DNA of 64,000 nucleotides from Polynucleobacter sp. (GCA_024642065.1 JAHEBW010000045.1:186001-250000), one strand, 5' to 3'. Shown: positions 18,788 to 29,665, counted from the stretch's first letter. Notes: a model not told the origin generated them from the sequence alone. A program made the numbers and translations.

Positions 18788-19201
18788 TTACTTAACTAAC
18801 GGTAAACCAGCCTGATTCCACGCAGAAATGCCGCCATCCATGCATGCAACCTCAGTAAATCCAGCTTTTTTGAACTTTCCAGAGGCCGTATTTGCTCTAG
18901 AACCGCTTAAACAAACTAAAATAACAGGCTTATTGCTGTCTAACTTCAGTTGTTTGATGCCGTTATCCAGATCAGCTAAAGGTAAGTGCTTTGATTGAGC
19001 TATATGCCCTGTCTTGTACTCATCAGCTGTGCGTATATCAACAATTTGCGCATTTCTTTGGTTGACCCACTGAACTGCTGTGTGTACGCTAAGAAGCTGT
19101 TTGTTTAAACGACCCAAGATCTGGGGCAAGGCTAAGGCTAAACCTGAAGTGATCAAGGTGGCCAGTAGCAATAAATTATTTGTATTTGTTAAGAAGTCCA
19201 T
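18788..19201 (-). CDS. Membrane-anchored rhodanese-like protein
   Basis: A single rhodanese domain behind one membrane helix (about residues 8-28), 137 residues in all. The active-site loop is C97-L-S-G-S-R102, intact and consistent with sulfurtransferase or persulfide chemistry. The physiological acceptor is unknown. The start is the ATG at 19201; a longer frame to 19378 would cover the gpmA start on the other strand. First gene of the run to gpsA, divergent from gpmA with 22 bases between the starts. Confidence 0.9.
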   Translation of the reverse strand: MDFLTNTNNLLLLATLITSGLALALPQILGRLNKQLLSVHTAVQWVNQRNAQIVDIRTADEYKTGHIAQSKHLPLADLDNGIKQLKLDSNKPVILVCLSGSRANTASGKFKKAGFTEVACMDGGISAWNQAGLPLVK

Positions 19202-19223
19202 TAGTAAATTATAGAATGTGAAT

Positions 19224-19916
19224 ATGAAACAACTAGTACTTATCCGCCATGGCGAATCCCAATGGAACCTAGAAAACCGTTTTACCGGCTGGGTTGATGT
19301 AGATTTAACACCTACCGGCATCCAGCAAGCAACGCAAGCTGGCGAAAGTTTAAAGGCTGCAGGGTATGATTTTGACATTGCTTACACTTCTGTGCTGAAA
19401 AGGGCTATTCGCACTCTTTGGCACACTCAAGAAGCCATGGATAGACTTTGGCTGCCCGTTGTCCACAGCTGGCGTTTGAATGAGCGCCACTATGGTGCTT
19501 TAGCAGGCCTCAACAAAGCTGAGACCGCTCAAAAATACGGCGACGAACAAGTTCATATTTGGAGAAGGTCTTACGACGTCAGACCCCCACTATTAGATCC
19601 AACAGATCCAAGAACTTCGTTTAATGACCCACGCTACGCCAAGTTAAAGCGCGAAGAGATTCCTTTAGGCGAATGCTTAAAAGATAACGTTGCCCGAGTT
19701 ATTCCTCTCTGGGAAGAATCTATTGCTCCTGCCCTTCGTGCAGGTAAGCGTGTATTAATTGCAGCTCACGGCAATAGCATTCGCTCACTGGTGAAGTACT
19801 TAGACAACGTCTCTGAAGAAGACATTATGGAAATCAACATTCCAAACGGAGTCCCTTTGGTCTACGAGTTGGACGACAACCTTAAACCAATCAAGCACTT
19901 TTACTTAGAAAAATAA
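19224..19916 (+). CDS. gpmA: 2,3-bisphosphoglycerate-dependent phosphoglycerate mutase
   Basis: Interconverts 3- and 2-phosphoglycerate in glycolysis and gluconeogenesis. The 230-residue protein has the RHGE phospho-histidine motif at residues 8-11, [16 protein letters not shown], and the second histidine in [11 protein letters not shown] chose the ATG at 19224; a GTG two codons upstream is also open. Two bases separate it from ctpA. Confidence 0.97.
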   Translation: MKQLVLIRHGESQWNLENRFTGWVDVDLTPTGIQQATQAGESLKAAGYDFDIAYTSVLKRAIRTLWHTQEAMDRLWLPVVHSWRLNERHYGALAGLNKAETAQKYGDEQVHIWRRSYDVRPPLLDPTDPRTSFNDPRYAKLKREEIPLGECLKDNVARVIPLWEESIAPALRAGKRVLIAAHGNSIRSLVKYLDNVSEEDIMEINIPNGVPLVYELDDNLKPIKHFYLEK

Positions 19917-19918
19917 AT

Positions 19919-21352
19919 ATGTATCGCTCAATTAAGAGTATTGCCCTCATTTGTACAGGTCTGATTGCTGGTGTTGCATTAACTTTGCAACTTTCAGCAA
20001 CAGCCCAGCAAAGTGGCTCCAACCTACCATTAGATGAACTAAGAAGCTTGTCTAATGTGTTTGGTCAAATCAAAAGAGATTATGTTGAGCCAGTTGATGA
20101 CAAAAGACTTTTAACTGATGCGATCAAAGGCATGGTCAGCGGTTTAGATCCGCACTCATCTTTTTTAGATAAAAAAGACTTCGCTGAAATGCAAGAACAT
20201 ACTCAAGGCAAATTTGCAGGCCTTGGTATTGAAATCACTTCTGAGGATGGCGTGGTGAAGGTGATGAACCCGATTGAAGATACGCCAGCTGCTAGAGCAG
20301 GGATTCTCTCTGGAGACCTAATTACACGTTTAGATGACAAACCAGTTCGTGGCATGACTTTAGATCAAGCTGTTCGTCGCATGCGTGGTGAGCCTGGCAC
20401 AAAAATTACTTTAACTATTTTTAGAAAAAGTGAAGATCGAACTTTTCCAATCACCATCACTCGAGCTGAAATCAAAGTTCAATCTGTTAAGACTAAGCTT
20501 TTAGATAACGGTATTGCTTATGTTCGAATCACGAGTTTCCAAGAGCGTACGATTCCGGATCTTGCCAAGAAGTTAAATGAATTAACCAAAGACTCTCAAA
20601 TCAAAGGTTTAGTTCTAGATTTACGTAATAACGGCGGCGGCCTTCTTCAGGGCGCTGTTGGAGTATCAGCAGCCTTTTTACCAAGCGATGTTTTGGTGGT
20701 ATCAACCAAGGGTCAGGCTGAAGACGCCAAACAATTATTCACGGCCAACTTTAATAACTACCGCTTATCAGAAAATAAAGATGTCTTAGCTGAACTCAAT
20801 CCGGTCTTCAAAAAAGTACCGATGGTTGTCTTAGTTAATGCTTTCTCTGCATCAGCCTCAGAGATTGTTGCTGGCGCACTTCAAGACCACAAGCGTGCAA
20901 CCATTATTGGTAAAACAACTTTTGGTAAAGGTTCCGTTCAAACTGTAAGACCATTAAGCGCAGACTCTGCACTTAAGCTAACTACAGCTTATTACTACAC
21001 GCCTTCAGGCAAATCAATTCAGGCTTTTGGCGTCAAGCCAGATATTCCGGTGGATCAAAACTCAGAAGGCGACCCTGATGATGTTTTAATCACAAGAGAA
21101 ATCGACAGCGAGAAGCATCTTAAGAATAAGCAATCATCTGAAGAAAAGTTAATCAATGATCGCGAAAAACGTCGCTTAGAAGAACTTCAGCGCATTGAAG
21201 AAATTAATGCGAAGAAATCTACTGAAGATAAAGAAAAAGATCGCAAGAAGCGTCCTGCAGAGTTTGGATCTGCAGAAGACTTCATGCTGACGCAAGCTGC
21301 TGCTTACCTAAAAGGTCAGCCAGTCAAACGCTCTAAATCACGTCTTGAGTAA
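19919..21352 (+). CDS. ctpA: S41 family carboxy-terminal processing protease
   Basis: Periplasmic serine protease that trims or degrades exported proteins from the C-terminus. The 477-residue protein has an N-terminal signal/anchor (about 7-29), a PDZ domain (about 95-175, with FAGLGIEI and AARAGILSGD) and the S41 catalytic core with Ser in NAFSASASEIVAGAL and Lys in GKTTFGKGSVQ. The C-terminal tail (about 390-450) is highly charged and Lys/Glu-rich, probably helical. The gpmA-ctpA-moeB order is typical of Betaproteobacteria. Confidence 0.95.
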   Translation: MYRSIKSIALICTGLIAGVALTLQLSATAQQSGSNLPLDELRSLSNVFGQIKRDYVEPVDDKRLLTDAIKGMVSGLDPHSSFLDKKDFAEMQEHTQGKFAGLGIEITSEDGVVKVMNPIEDTPAARAGILSGDLITRLDDKPVRGMTLDQAVRRMRGEPGTKITLTIFRKSEDRTFPITITRAEIKVQSVKTKLLDNGIAYVRITSFQERTIPDLAKKLNELTKDSQIKGLVLDLRNNGGGLLQGAVGVSAAFLPSDVLVVSTKGQAEDAKQLFTANFNNYRLSENKDVLAELNPVFKKVPMVVLVNAFSASASEIVAGALQDHKRATIIGKTTFGKGSVQTVRPLSADSALKLTTAYYYTPSGKSIQAFGVKPDIPVDQNSEGDPDDVLITREIDSEKHLKNKQSSEEKLINDREKRRLEELQRIEEINAKKSTEDKEKDRKKRPAEFGSAEDFMLTQAAAYLKGQPVKRSKSRLE

Positions 21353-21366
21353 TTAGAGATTAGCGC

Positions 21367-22119
21367 ATGAATGATCAAGATCTTCTTCGCTATTCTCGAC
21401 ACATCCTTCTCGATGAAATCGGCATAGAAGGCCAAGAAAAAATCTTGGCCGCTCATGTCGTCATTATTGGCGCCGGCGGTCTTGGCTCTGCTGCTGCACC
21501 TTATTTAGTTGCAGCCGGCGTTCAAACAATCACTCTGATTGATCATGACACAGTTGATCTTACAAATCTTCAGCGCCAAATCATGCATCAGCATGCATCA
21601 ATAGGTAAACCTAAAGTTACATCAGGCAAAGAAACTTTAGAAAAGTTAAATCCTGCCATCAAGGTCAATGCACTTCAAGAAAAAGCCAGCGCATCATTAC
21701 TTAATGAACTTTTACCAACAACAACTGTTGTACTTGATTGCAGCGATAATTTCACAACAAGACAATTAGTCAATGAACTATGCGTCCAACATCGTGTGCC
21801 ATTAGTCAGTGGCTCTGCTATACGGTTTGATGGTCAAGTTAGCGTATTTGATCAACGTAAAGATGACTCTCCATGCTACGCGTGCATCTTCCCCAAGGAC
21901 CAGAGCTTCGATGAAGTTAAATGCTCAACGATGGGTGTTTTTTCACCATTGGTCGGCATCATCGGCACAATTCAAGCCGCCCAAGCATTGCAGATCATCA
22001 TGGATATTGGGCAAACTCTCAAAGGTAGATTATTACTTTGGGATGCGCAGTCAACCGAAATTAATCAGATTCAAATTAACAAACAGCACAACTGCCCTGT
22101 TTGTTCTATAAAGAATTAA
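21367..22119 (+). CDS. moeB: HesA/MoeB/ThiF family adenylyltransferase
   Basis: Adenylates the C-terminal Gly-Gly of a sulfur-carrier protein (MoaD or ThiS) for molybdopterin or thiamine synthesis. The 250-residue protein has the nucleotide-binding GAGGLG at 36-41, DHDTVDLTNLQRQ, a CSTMGVF segment, and zinc-ligand pairs CYAC and CPVC near the C-terminus. Without its carrier gene nearby I cannot choose between MoeB and ThiF roles. The 3' end overlaps the convergent ptsI by 14 bases. Confidence 0.9.
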   Translation: MNDQDLLRYSRHILLDEIGIEGQEKILAAHVVIIGAGGLGSAAAPYLVAAGVQTITLIDHDTVDLTNLQRQIMHQHASIGKPKVTSGKETLEKLNPAIKVNALQEKASASLLNELLPTTTVVLDCSDNFTTRQLVNELCVQHRVPLVSGSAIRFDGQVSVFDQRKDDSPCYACIFPKDQSFDEVKCSTMGVFSPLVGIIGTIQAAQALQIIMDIGQTLKGRLLLWDAQSTEINQIQINKQHNCPVCSIKN

Positions 22120-23866
22120 TCTTATTCAAAGCTGCTTGCAAATCTTCCGGCTCAATTGCAGATAGCAATTGATTAACTGCCAGTTTCAAACTTCCTACGT
22201 CAGCACGCAAGACCTCTTTCTTCACAGAAAGCAGTTGATTGAAGTGCAATGAAAAGTCAGTTAAGCCCATCCCCAACAAGACTCTTGTCATAGATGCTTC
22301 ACCTGCCATCTCTCCACAAACAGAAACTGGCATATTGGCAGCTTTTGCGTCGCGAATCACGCCTGCGATTAATCTTAAAACAGCAGGATGCAGAGGGTCA
22401 TATAAATGGGCTACTGCGTTATCTGCACGGTCAATCGCTAATGTGTACTGAATTAAGTCATTCGTACCAATCGATAAGAAGTCTAAGCGCTTAATAAATA
22501 ATGGCAGCGCTAGGGCAGCAGCTGGAATTTCAATCATCGCTCCAACACGAATATTGGGGTCAAATAAAATGCCGCGATCTTCCAGTTGCTTTTTAGCTGT
22601 ATCGATGAGATCCAAAGTCTGATCAATTTCTTGAGCATGCGCCAACATTGGAATTAAGATTTTCATCTGCCCAAAAGCAGATGCCCTAAGGATGGCACGA
22701 ATCTGAATCAAGAACATATCGGGCTCTGATAAAGACCACCGGATAGCTCTAAGCCCTAAAGGTGATAAATAGGCCGAGCGACCATCCTCATCAACATCCA
22801 AAGGTTTGTCAGCGCCAATATCAATCGTTCTAATAGTTACAGGCAGACCCTTCATAGCCTCAACTGTTTTTCTATAAGCCCAGAACTGCTCTTCTTCATC
22901 GGGCATATGCCCCTTGCGATTCATGAATAAGAATTCAGATCTAAATAAACCAATTCCAACTGCGCCCGACTCCAAAGCCAATGAAGCGTCATCAGGCATC
23001 TCAACGTTAGCCATTAGATCGACTGCTACGCCATCTAAAGTAAAAGTAGGAGTGTGCTTAAGTCTTAGGAGCTTTTTCTTTTCTAATTTTCTTTGAGATT
23101 GAAGATGGCGATACTCTTCAAGAATCAAAGGACTTGGATCAACAATAACAATGCCGCGATCACCATCGATGATTAACCAATCATCCTGATGAATAAGTTC
23201 ACTGGCACGTCTAACACCCACAGCAGCAGGGATATCTAAACTTCTAGCAACAATCGCGGTGTGAGATGTTCTACCGCCTAAATCTGTAATAAAGCCACCA
23301 AAAGCCACGTCTTTAAAACGCATCATGTCTGGTGGCGCTATGTCATGAGCCACCACAATGACTTCAGATAATTGATCACCATCACTAACGCTCTTATAAA
23401 AAGAATTCAAAGTTTGATGATCTGCGCCATGGTGAAGTACTTTCATCACGCGCTCAACTACCTGCCTAATATCTGTAGCTCGCTCTCGAAGATATTCATC
23501 TTCAATCTCAGCAAACTGCTCTAATAAATCTTCAAGCTGAGTGGCTAGCGCCCATTCAGCGTTATATCTTCTTAACTTAATCAGCTCTAATGGTTTTTCG
23601 GTCAGAGTGGGGTCTGCCAAAATCATGCCATGAACATCTAAGAATGCCGCCATCTCTTCTGGCGCCGCGTCTGGCAAGCTTGCCCTGATGCTTTTTAATT
23701 CACCACGAACAACCTCGAACGCATTTAATAATCTTTTTTCTTCTTCTGCTTCTGTACCTTCTGGAACAAGGTAATGCTTTACATCCATTGCCGATGGGGC
23801 AATACGTAAAGCTCTACCAATAGCTATGCCGTTGGTAACTGGGACGCCGTGAAGAGTAAAAGACAA
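22106..23866 (-). CDS. ptsI: Phosphoenolpyruvate-protein phosphotransferase (enzyme I)
   Basis: Takes phosphate from PEP and passes it to HPr. The 586-residue protein has the normal length of EI. The phospho-histidine is H202 in GGRTSHTAIVARS, followed by the PEP-binding domain with GIGLFRSEFLFMNR, IGTNDLIQYTLAIDR and the catalytic Cys in SVCGEMAG. It ends the run gshA, gshB, EIIA, HPr, EI. With no sugar-specific EIIB/EIIC in the window, it is likely to serve a regulatory rather than a transport PTS. Confidence 0.96.
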   Translation of the reverse strand: MSFTLHGVPVTNGIAIGRALRIAPSAMDVKHYLVPEGTEAEEEKRLLNAFEVVRGELKSIRASLPDAAPEEMAAFLDVHGMILADPTLTEKPLELIKLRRYNAEWALATQLEDLLEQFAEIEDEYLRERATDIRQVVERVMKVLHHGADHQTLNSFYKSVSDGDQLSEVIVVAHDIAPPDMMRFKDVAFGGFITDLGGRTSHTAIVARSLDIPAAVGVRRASELIHQDDWLIIDGDRGIVIVDPSPLILEEYRHLQSQRKLEKKKLLRLKHTPTFTLDGVAVDLMANVEMPDDASLALESGAVGIGLFRSEFLFMNRKGHMPDEEEQFWAYRKTVEAMKGLPVTIRTIDIGADKPLDVDEDGRSAYLSPLGLRAIRWSLSEPDMFLIQIRAILRASAFGQMKILIPMLAHAQEIDQTLDLIDTAKKQLEDRGILFDPNIRVGAMIEIPAAALALPLFIKRLDFLSIGTNDLIQYTLAIDRADNAVAHLYDPLHPAVLRLIAGVIRDAKAANMPVSVCGEMAGEASMTRVLLGMGLTDFSLHFNQLLSVKKEVLRADVGSLKLAVNQLLSAIEPEDLQAALNKINSL

Positions 23867-24136
23867 TTATTCGCCCTCACCAAATCGGTCATTGATTAGA
23901 GCTTTTAGAGCATCAAACGCTTCTTGCTCTTTTTCACCTGATGTTTCTAGCGTTACAACACTGCCCATACCAGCAGCCAGCATCATGACACCCATAATAC
24001 TTTTTGCATTGACCTTACGGCCACCCTTAGATAAAAATATTTCACTAGGAAATTGTCCTGCTAGCTGAGTCAACTTAGCTGATGCCCTCGCATGCAAACC
24101 TAATTTATTAATGATGTTGATGTCTTCGCTAGGCAT
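23867..24136 (-). CDS. ptsH: Phosphocarrier protein HPr
   Basis: Shuttles phosphate from EI to EIIA. The 89-residue protein has phospho-His15 in GLHARASAKL and a serine at position 46 (KSIMGVMML), the site used by HPr kinase in organisms that have it. The hprK gene is not in this window. It sits directly before ptsI and two bases after the EIIA gene. Confidence 0.97.
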   Translation of the reverse strand: MPSEDINIINKLGLHARASAKLTQLAGQFPSEIFLSKGGRKVNAKSIMGVMMLAAGMGSVVTLETSGEKEQEAFDALKALINDRFGEGE

Positions 24137-24138
24137 CT

Positions 24139-24588
24139 TTATTCCTTACTTAGTATTTTTTCTGAACTTGAGGTGTCAATTGGCGCACCTAGATGTCCGA
24201 TTGGAATGATGCCCTGTTGGCCACCATGCATCGCTTTTTGCATAGCCGAATCCAAAGACTCGCCACGATATGAGATGGCTCTCATGAGCATAGGCAAATT
24301 AACCCCTGCCAATACCCTAACGCGACCCTCAAACTCTGCTTTATGAGCAAGGCGACTGGCAACGTTTGCGGGTGTAGCGCCCATGATGTCTGTTAGCACC
24401 AGTAATCCATTTTTAGAATTGATCGATAGCGCAGCCTGCATTGCTTTTTCTAGTGTTAATTTGGCATCTTCATGCGCCATCACATCAAGCGCCACTAAAC
24501 GATCAGGCACCTCTCCATAAACATGACGCACAAACTCTTTAAGTGCGGATGCCAAAGGCGCATGAGCGATGATTAAGATTCCAGCCAT
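24139..24588 (-). CDS. PTS EIIA component, mannose-family fold
   Basis: Single-domain EIIA of 149 residues with the acceptor histidine at position 9 (GILIIAHAPLASAL) and the LTDIMGATPANVASRL segment of the mannose class. No EIIB, EIIC or EIID partner is nearby, which suggests a regulatory output module that phosphorylates or binds other targets. This is a known arrangement in Betaproteobacteria. Five bases separate it from gshB. Confidence 0.93.
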   Translation of the reverse strand: MAGILIIAHAPLASALKEFVRHVYGEVPDRLVALDVMAHEDAKLTLEKAMQAALSINSKNGLLVLTDIMGATPANVASRLAHKAEFEGRVRVLAGVNLPMLMRAISYRGESLDSAMQKAMHGGQQGIIPIGHLGAPIDTSSSEKILSKE

Positions 24589-24593
24589 TGTTA

Positions 24594-25535
24594 TTAATTC
24601 AAATATTTTTCTAAATTATTAAGCCACTGCTTTGCAACATCATGACCTGTTTGCTCTGTAATTTCAACAAAACATGTCGGACTGGTCACATTAATTTCTG
24701 TTAAATATCCACCGATAAAATCTAAGCCAATCAGATGTAAGCCACGCGCTGCTAATTGAGGTCCAATCTTAGTTGCTACATCTAATTCTTTCTGTGACAA
24801 CTTTTGAGCAACGCCACGACCACCTGCAGCTAAATTACCCCTCACTTCACCCTCCTGAGGAATTCTGGCAAGAGAATAAGGAACAGGCTCTCCACCGATC
24901 AATAAAACTCGTTTATCGCCTTCAGCAATCTCAGGGATGAATTTTTGAACCATTAAAGCGCGGCGCCCAACATCTCCCAAACTTTCAACAATACTAGCAA
25001 TATTTAGGCCATCTTCTTTGACTCTAAAAATCCCCATTCCACCCATACCATCTAAGGGCTTAATGATAATGTCCTGGTGTTGACGATGAAATGCTTTGAT
25101 ATCTTCCAAATCATGGCTGATGATTGTTGGAGGCGCAAATTCTAAAAACTCAAGCAATGCTAATTTTTCAGAATGATTCCTCAAGGCCTCAGGGCAATTG
25201 AATACTTTTGCGCCTTGGCGAACAGCTTCCGATAAAAACCATGTGGCTGTCACATAGCTAACATCAAACGGTGGGTCTTTTCTCATGATCACCGCATCAA
25301 AAGAAGGCAGATTTAATGTATCAACAACTACCTGCTGATACCAATCAGACTGATGACGAGCAACTTTAATCTGCTGACATCGGGCCTTCATCAAACCATC
25401 AATACTTTTTAAATCGTGTACATGGCAATGCCAAACCTCATGGCCTGCCGTTTGTGCAGCATCCATCATGGCTAAAGTACTGTCTTTTTTAACCGCAAAA
25501 CTACTTAAGGGATCTGCAATAAATAAAAATTTCAT
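24594..25535 (-). CDS. gshB: Glutathione synthetase
   Basis: Joins glycine to gamma-glutamylcysteine with ATP. The 313-residue ATP-grasp protein has the N-terminal domain with KDSTLAMM, the ATP-binding segment IIKPLDGMGGMGIFRV, GEPVPYSLARIP and the C-terminal metal site GLDFIGGYLTEINVTSPTC. Two bases after gshA on the same strand. Confidence 0.97.
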   Translation of the reverse strand: MKFLFIADPLSSFAVKKDSTLAMMDAAQTAGHEVWHCHVHDLKSIDGLMKARCQQIKVARHQSDWYQQVVVDTLNLPSFDAVIMRKDPPFDVSYVTATWFLSEAVRQGAKVFNCPEALRNHSEKLALLEFLEFAPPTIISHDLEDIKAFHRQHQDIIIKPLDGMGGMGIFRVKEDGLNIASIVESLGDVGRRALMVQKFIPEIAEGDKRVLLIGGEPVPYSLARIPQEGEVRGNLAAGGRGVAQKLSQKELDVATKIGPQLAARGLHLIGLDFIGGYLTEINVTSPTCFVEITEQTGHDVAKQWLNNLEKYLN

Positions 25536-25537
25536 TT

Positions 25538-26833
25538 TTAATTATCTGCATCCGGGTCTGTTCGCTCGAGCTCTAAAGACGCTGCCAATAGAGCAAGTCT
25601 TGCTACGACACCATATAAATAGAAGCGATTAGGAACTGCTACACCAGGCTTTGCACCAACATCTGGAATTGAATTGTGATCAAAGGCCAATGGCACAAAG
25701 TGCATGCCTGGAGAATTAAGGTTCTCGTCAACGCCTCGCCCTGTGTGAACACGATAGAAACCACCAACAACATAGCGATCCATCATATAAACGACAGGCT
25801 CTGACACAGCTTCATTGATTTTTTCAAATGTGTAAACACCTTCTTGCACCAACACATCGGAAACTTCTAAACCTTCTTTAACGACGCTCATCTTATTTCG
25901 CTCTTTGCGATTAAGATCTTTCACCTCGCTAGCATCCTTAACCGTCATGATGCCCATGCCGTAAGTACCTGCATCGGCCTTAACAATCACATATGGTTTT
26001 TCTTTAATGCCGTATTCGCGATATTTGCGAGCCGTTTTTTTCAAAATAGCATCTACGCTGTCCTGTAACTCTTGCTCTCCAATACGCTCATGGAAATTAA
26101 CCCCTGAACATTTCGTAAAGAATGGATTAATCATCCATGGATCAATGTCGATTACTTTTGAAAACTTTTTCGCCACATCATCATAAGCAGCAAAGTGATT
26201 TGATTTGCGGCGTACTGACCAACCTGAATGTATCGGTGGCAATACATACTGCTCATGCAAGTTTTCCAAGATGGCAGGAACACCACCTGATAGATCATTA
26301 TTTAAAAGAATCGTGCAAGGATCAAAATCCTTAAGACCTAATCGACGACCCTTGATACCTAAACGAACCAATGGCTCCAGAATAAGTCTTTGTCCATCTG
26401 GCAAATCAATTGGCGTTGGCTTTGTAATTTCTTCAGATAAAGAACCTAAACGAACATTTAATCCTGTTTGTCTCAGTATCGATGCCAAACGCGCCACGTT
26501 TTGCAAATAAAACACGTTACGGGTGTGACGCTCAGGAATTAATAATAAATTTTTTGCATCCGGGCAAATCTTCTCAATGGCAGCCATAGCTGCTTGCACC
26601 GCCAAGGGCAACATTTCTGGAGATAAATTATTAAATCCACCAGGAAATAAATTTGTATCAACTGGCGCTAATTTAAAACCAGCATTGCGCAAATCGACGG
26701 AGCAATAAAAAGGTGGCGTGTGCTCTTGCCACTCCAACCTAAACCATCTCTCGATAGCAGGGGTAGCTTCTAAAACCTTGCGCTCTAATTCAAGCAAAGG
26801 GCCATTAAGGGCAGTAATCAAATGAGGAACCAT
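25538..26833 (-). CDS. gshA: Glutamate-cysteine ligase, proteobacterial GshA type
   Basis: First step of glutathione synthesis, forming gamma-glutamylcysteine. The 431-residue protein belongs to the family typical of Beta- and some Gammaproteobacteria, not the E. coli type. It carries FYCSVDLRNAGFKLAPVDTN near residue 42, NNDLSGGVP, VIVKADAGTYGMGIMTV and a C-terminal YLYGVVARLALLAASLE. It heads the gshA-gshB-PTS run. Its promoter would lie in 26834-26962 together with the amtB terminator. Confidence 0.93.
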   Translation of the reverse strand: MVPHLITALNGPLLELERKVLEATPAIERWFRLEWQEHTPPFYCSVDLRNAGFKLAPVDTNLFPGGFNNLSPEMLPLAVQAAMAAIEKICPDAKNLLLIPERHTRNVFYLQNVARLASILRQTGLNVRLGSLSEEITKPTPIDLPDGQRLILEPLVRLGIKGRRLGLKDFDPCTILLNNDLSGGVPAILENLHEQYVLPPIHSGWSVRRKSNHFAAYDDVAKKFSKVIDIDPWMINPFFTKCSGVNFHERIGEQELQDSVDAILKKTARKYREYGIKEKPYVIVKADAGTYGMGIMTVKDASEVKDLNRKERNKMSVVKEGLEVSDVLVQEGVYTFEKINEAVSEPVVYMMDRYVVGGFYRVHTGRGVDENLNSPGMHFVPLAFDHNSIPDVGAKPGVAVPNRFYLYGVVARLALLAASLELERTDPDADN

Positions 26834-26857
26834 GTCACCATTCTAAGACAGATAAAA

Positions 26858-26890
26858 AAAGAGCGGGCTCTTATTCAGAATCCGCTCTTT
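26858..26890 (-). terminator. Terminator of the porin-glnK-amtB operon
   Basis: A nine-base stem (AAAGAGCGG at 26858-26866 with CCGCTCTTT at 26882-26890) is followed on the minus strand by a run of seven T. It sits between the amtB stop and the gshA start. A second short stem (CCCCT/AGGGG, 26895-26918) lies between it and amtB. Confidence 0.85.
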
Positions 26891-26962
26891 AAACCCCCTA
26901 AAATTGGACTTTCAGGGGTTATTCCACACTACATTTCACACAGATTTACGAAATATTACTAA

Positions 26963-28450
26963 TTAAGCTTCGTATGCAGTTTCACCATGAGACGTGATAT
27001 CTAAACCTTCACGCTCTTCGTCTTCTGGCACACGTAAACCGATTACCAAATCTACTAGTTTGTAAGCGATGTATGAAACCACGCCAGACCAAACAATAGT
27101 TGTTAATACAGCTTTAGCTTGAATCCAAACTTGTCCTACGATTGAGTAGTCAGGAGCTACAGCGTTAGCTACGTAGTCATAGATACCTGTACCGCCCAAT
27201 GATGGGTCTGCAAACACACCAGTTAGCAATGCACCCAAGATACCGCCAACACCGTGAACACCAAACACGTCCAAGCTGTCGTCTGCACCAAGCATGCGCT
27301 TCAAACCAGTAACACCCCACAAGCATAGGAAACCAGAGATCAAACCGATCACGATGGCACCCATTGGGCCTACAAAACCAGCCGCTGGAGTAACTGCAAC
27401 CAAGCCTGCTACCGCACCTGATGCTGCACCCAACATTGATGGCTTACCTTTGCCTAACCACTCACCTAAGCTCCAAGTTAGAACTGCAGCAGAAGTTGCT
27501 AAGAATGTATTAGCAAATGCCATTGCTGAACCACCTGATGCTTCTAGTGCTGAACCAGCGTTGAAACCAAACCAACCGAACCACAATAGTGATGCACCAA
27601 CCATTGTCAAAGTTAAGCTATGTGGCTTCATTGCTTCTTTACCGAAACCAATACGCTTACCGATAACGAAGGCACCAACTAAACCAGCAACCGCTGCGTT
27701 GATATGCACAACTGTACCGCCAGCAAAGTCTAGAGCACCCATTTGGAACAACCAACCTGAAGCTGCTGTAGCTGCTTCTGCGGCTGCTGCATCTGTATAT
27801 GCATCAGGACCAGGCCAGAACCAAACCATGTGAGCGATTGGCAAGTAGCTAAATGTGAACCATAGAACAACGAACAACAATACTGCAGAGAACTTAGCGC
27901 GTTCAGCAAATGCACCAATGATCAAGCAGCAAGTAATCGTTGCAAATGCGCCTTGGAATGAGAAGAATGCAAATTCAGGAATCACTACGCCCTTGCTGAA
28001 TGTCGCACCCATCGCTTCAGGTGTTAAACCAGCTAAGAAAAGACGATCAAATCCACCGAAGAATGCGCCGCCTGGTGTGAACGCAATACTGTAGCCATAA
28101 ACTGCCCACAATACTGAGATCAATGAAAAAATCACCATACATTGCATCAACACAGACAACATGTTTTTGCTACGTACTAAACCACCGTAGAAAAGACCCA
28201 AACCTGGCAATGTCATGAGAATTACTAAAGCAGTACAAATCATGATCCAAGCTGTGTCACCTTTGTTAGCAACTGGCGCCGGAGCGGCAGGAGCTGCTGG
28301 TGCAGCACTTGCTGCAGCTGCTGCAGGAGCAGTTACTGCTGGCTTAGCTTCTTCAGCAGCATAAGCTGGTGAAGATACTGCCATCGTAAAAGAACCTAGA
28401 GCTAAAGCTGCTGCACTGGCTGCGAGTAGACGTTTAATCCAATGTGTCAT
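26963..28450 (-). CDS. amtB: Ammonium transporter with N-terminal Ala/Pro-rich extension
   Basis: Trimeric inner-membrane ammonium channel. The 495-residue protein has a signal peptide (1-31), an unusual Ala/Pro-rich linker (about 32-62), then eleven membrane helices with DTAWIMICTALVILMTLPGLG at the N-side and the pore histidines in the FAGGTVVHINAAVAGL and VFGVHGVGGILGALLTG contexts. The cytosolic tail (GLDITSHGETAYEA) is where GlnK docks. It is the last gene after the porin and glnK, and is predicted to be transcribed from a sigma-54 promoter at 29666. Confidence 0.96.
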   Translation of the reverse strand: MTHWIKRLLAASAAALALGSFTMAVSSPAYAAEEAKPAVTAPAAAAASAAPAAPAAPAPVANKGDTAWIMICTALVILMTLPGLGLFYGGLVRSKNMLSVLMQCMVIFSLISVLWAVYGYSIAFTPGGAFFGGFDRLFLAGLTPEAMGATFSKGVVIPEFAFFSFQGAFATITCCLIIGAFAERAKFSAVLLFVVLWFTFSYLPIAHMVWFWPGPDAYTDAAAAEAATAASGWLFQMGALDFAGGTVVHINAAVAGLVGAFVIGKRIGFGKEAMKPHSLTLTMVGASLLWFGWFGFNAGSALEASGGSAMAFANTFLATSAAVLTWSLGEWLGKGKPSMLGAASGAVAGLVAVTPAAGFVGPMGAIVIGLISGFLCLWGVTGLKRMLGADDSLDVFGVHGVGGILGALLTGVFADPSLGGTGIYDYVANAVAPDYSIVGQVWIQAKAVLTTIVWSGVVSYIAYKLVDLVIGLRVPEDEEREGLDITSHGETAYEA

Positions 28451-28462
28451 TTTTAACCTCGC

Positions 28463-29613
<1,151 letters not shown>

Positions 29614-29665
29614 GTAGTGCACTCCTAATAAACAATCCAAGGGAAATTCCTTGTGTTTAATACAA

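Noticed and set aside
27294-27833. 179-residue plus-strand ORF inside amtB
   Set aside because: It is antisense to the well-supported amtB, Pro/Ala/Lys-rich and without family features; it reflects codon bias of the membrane gene.
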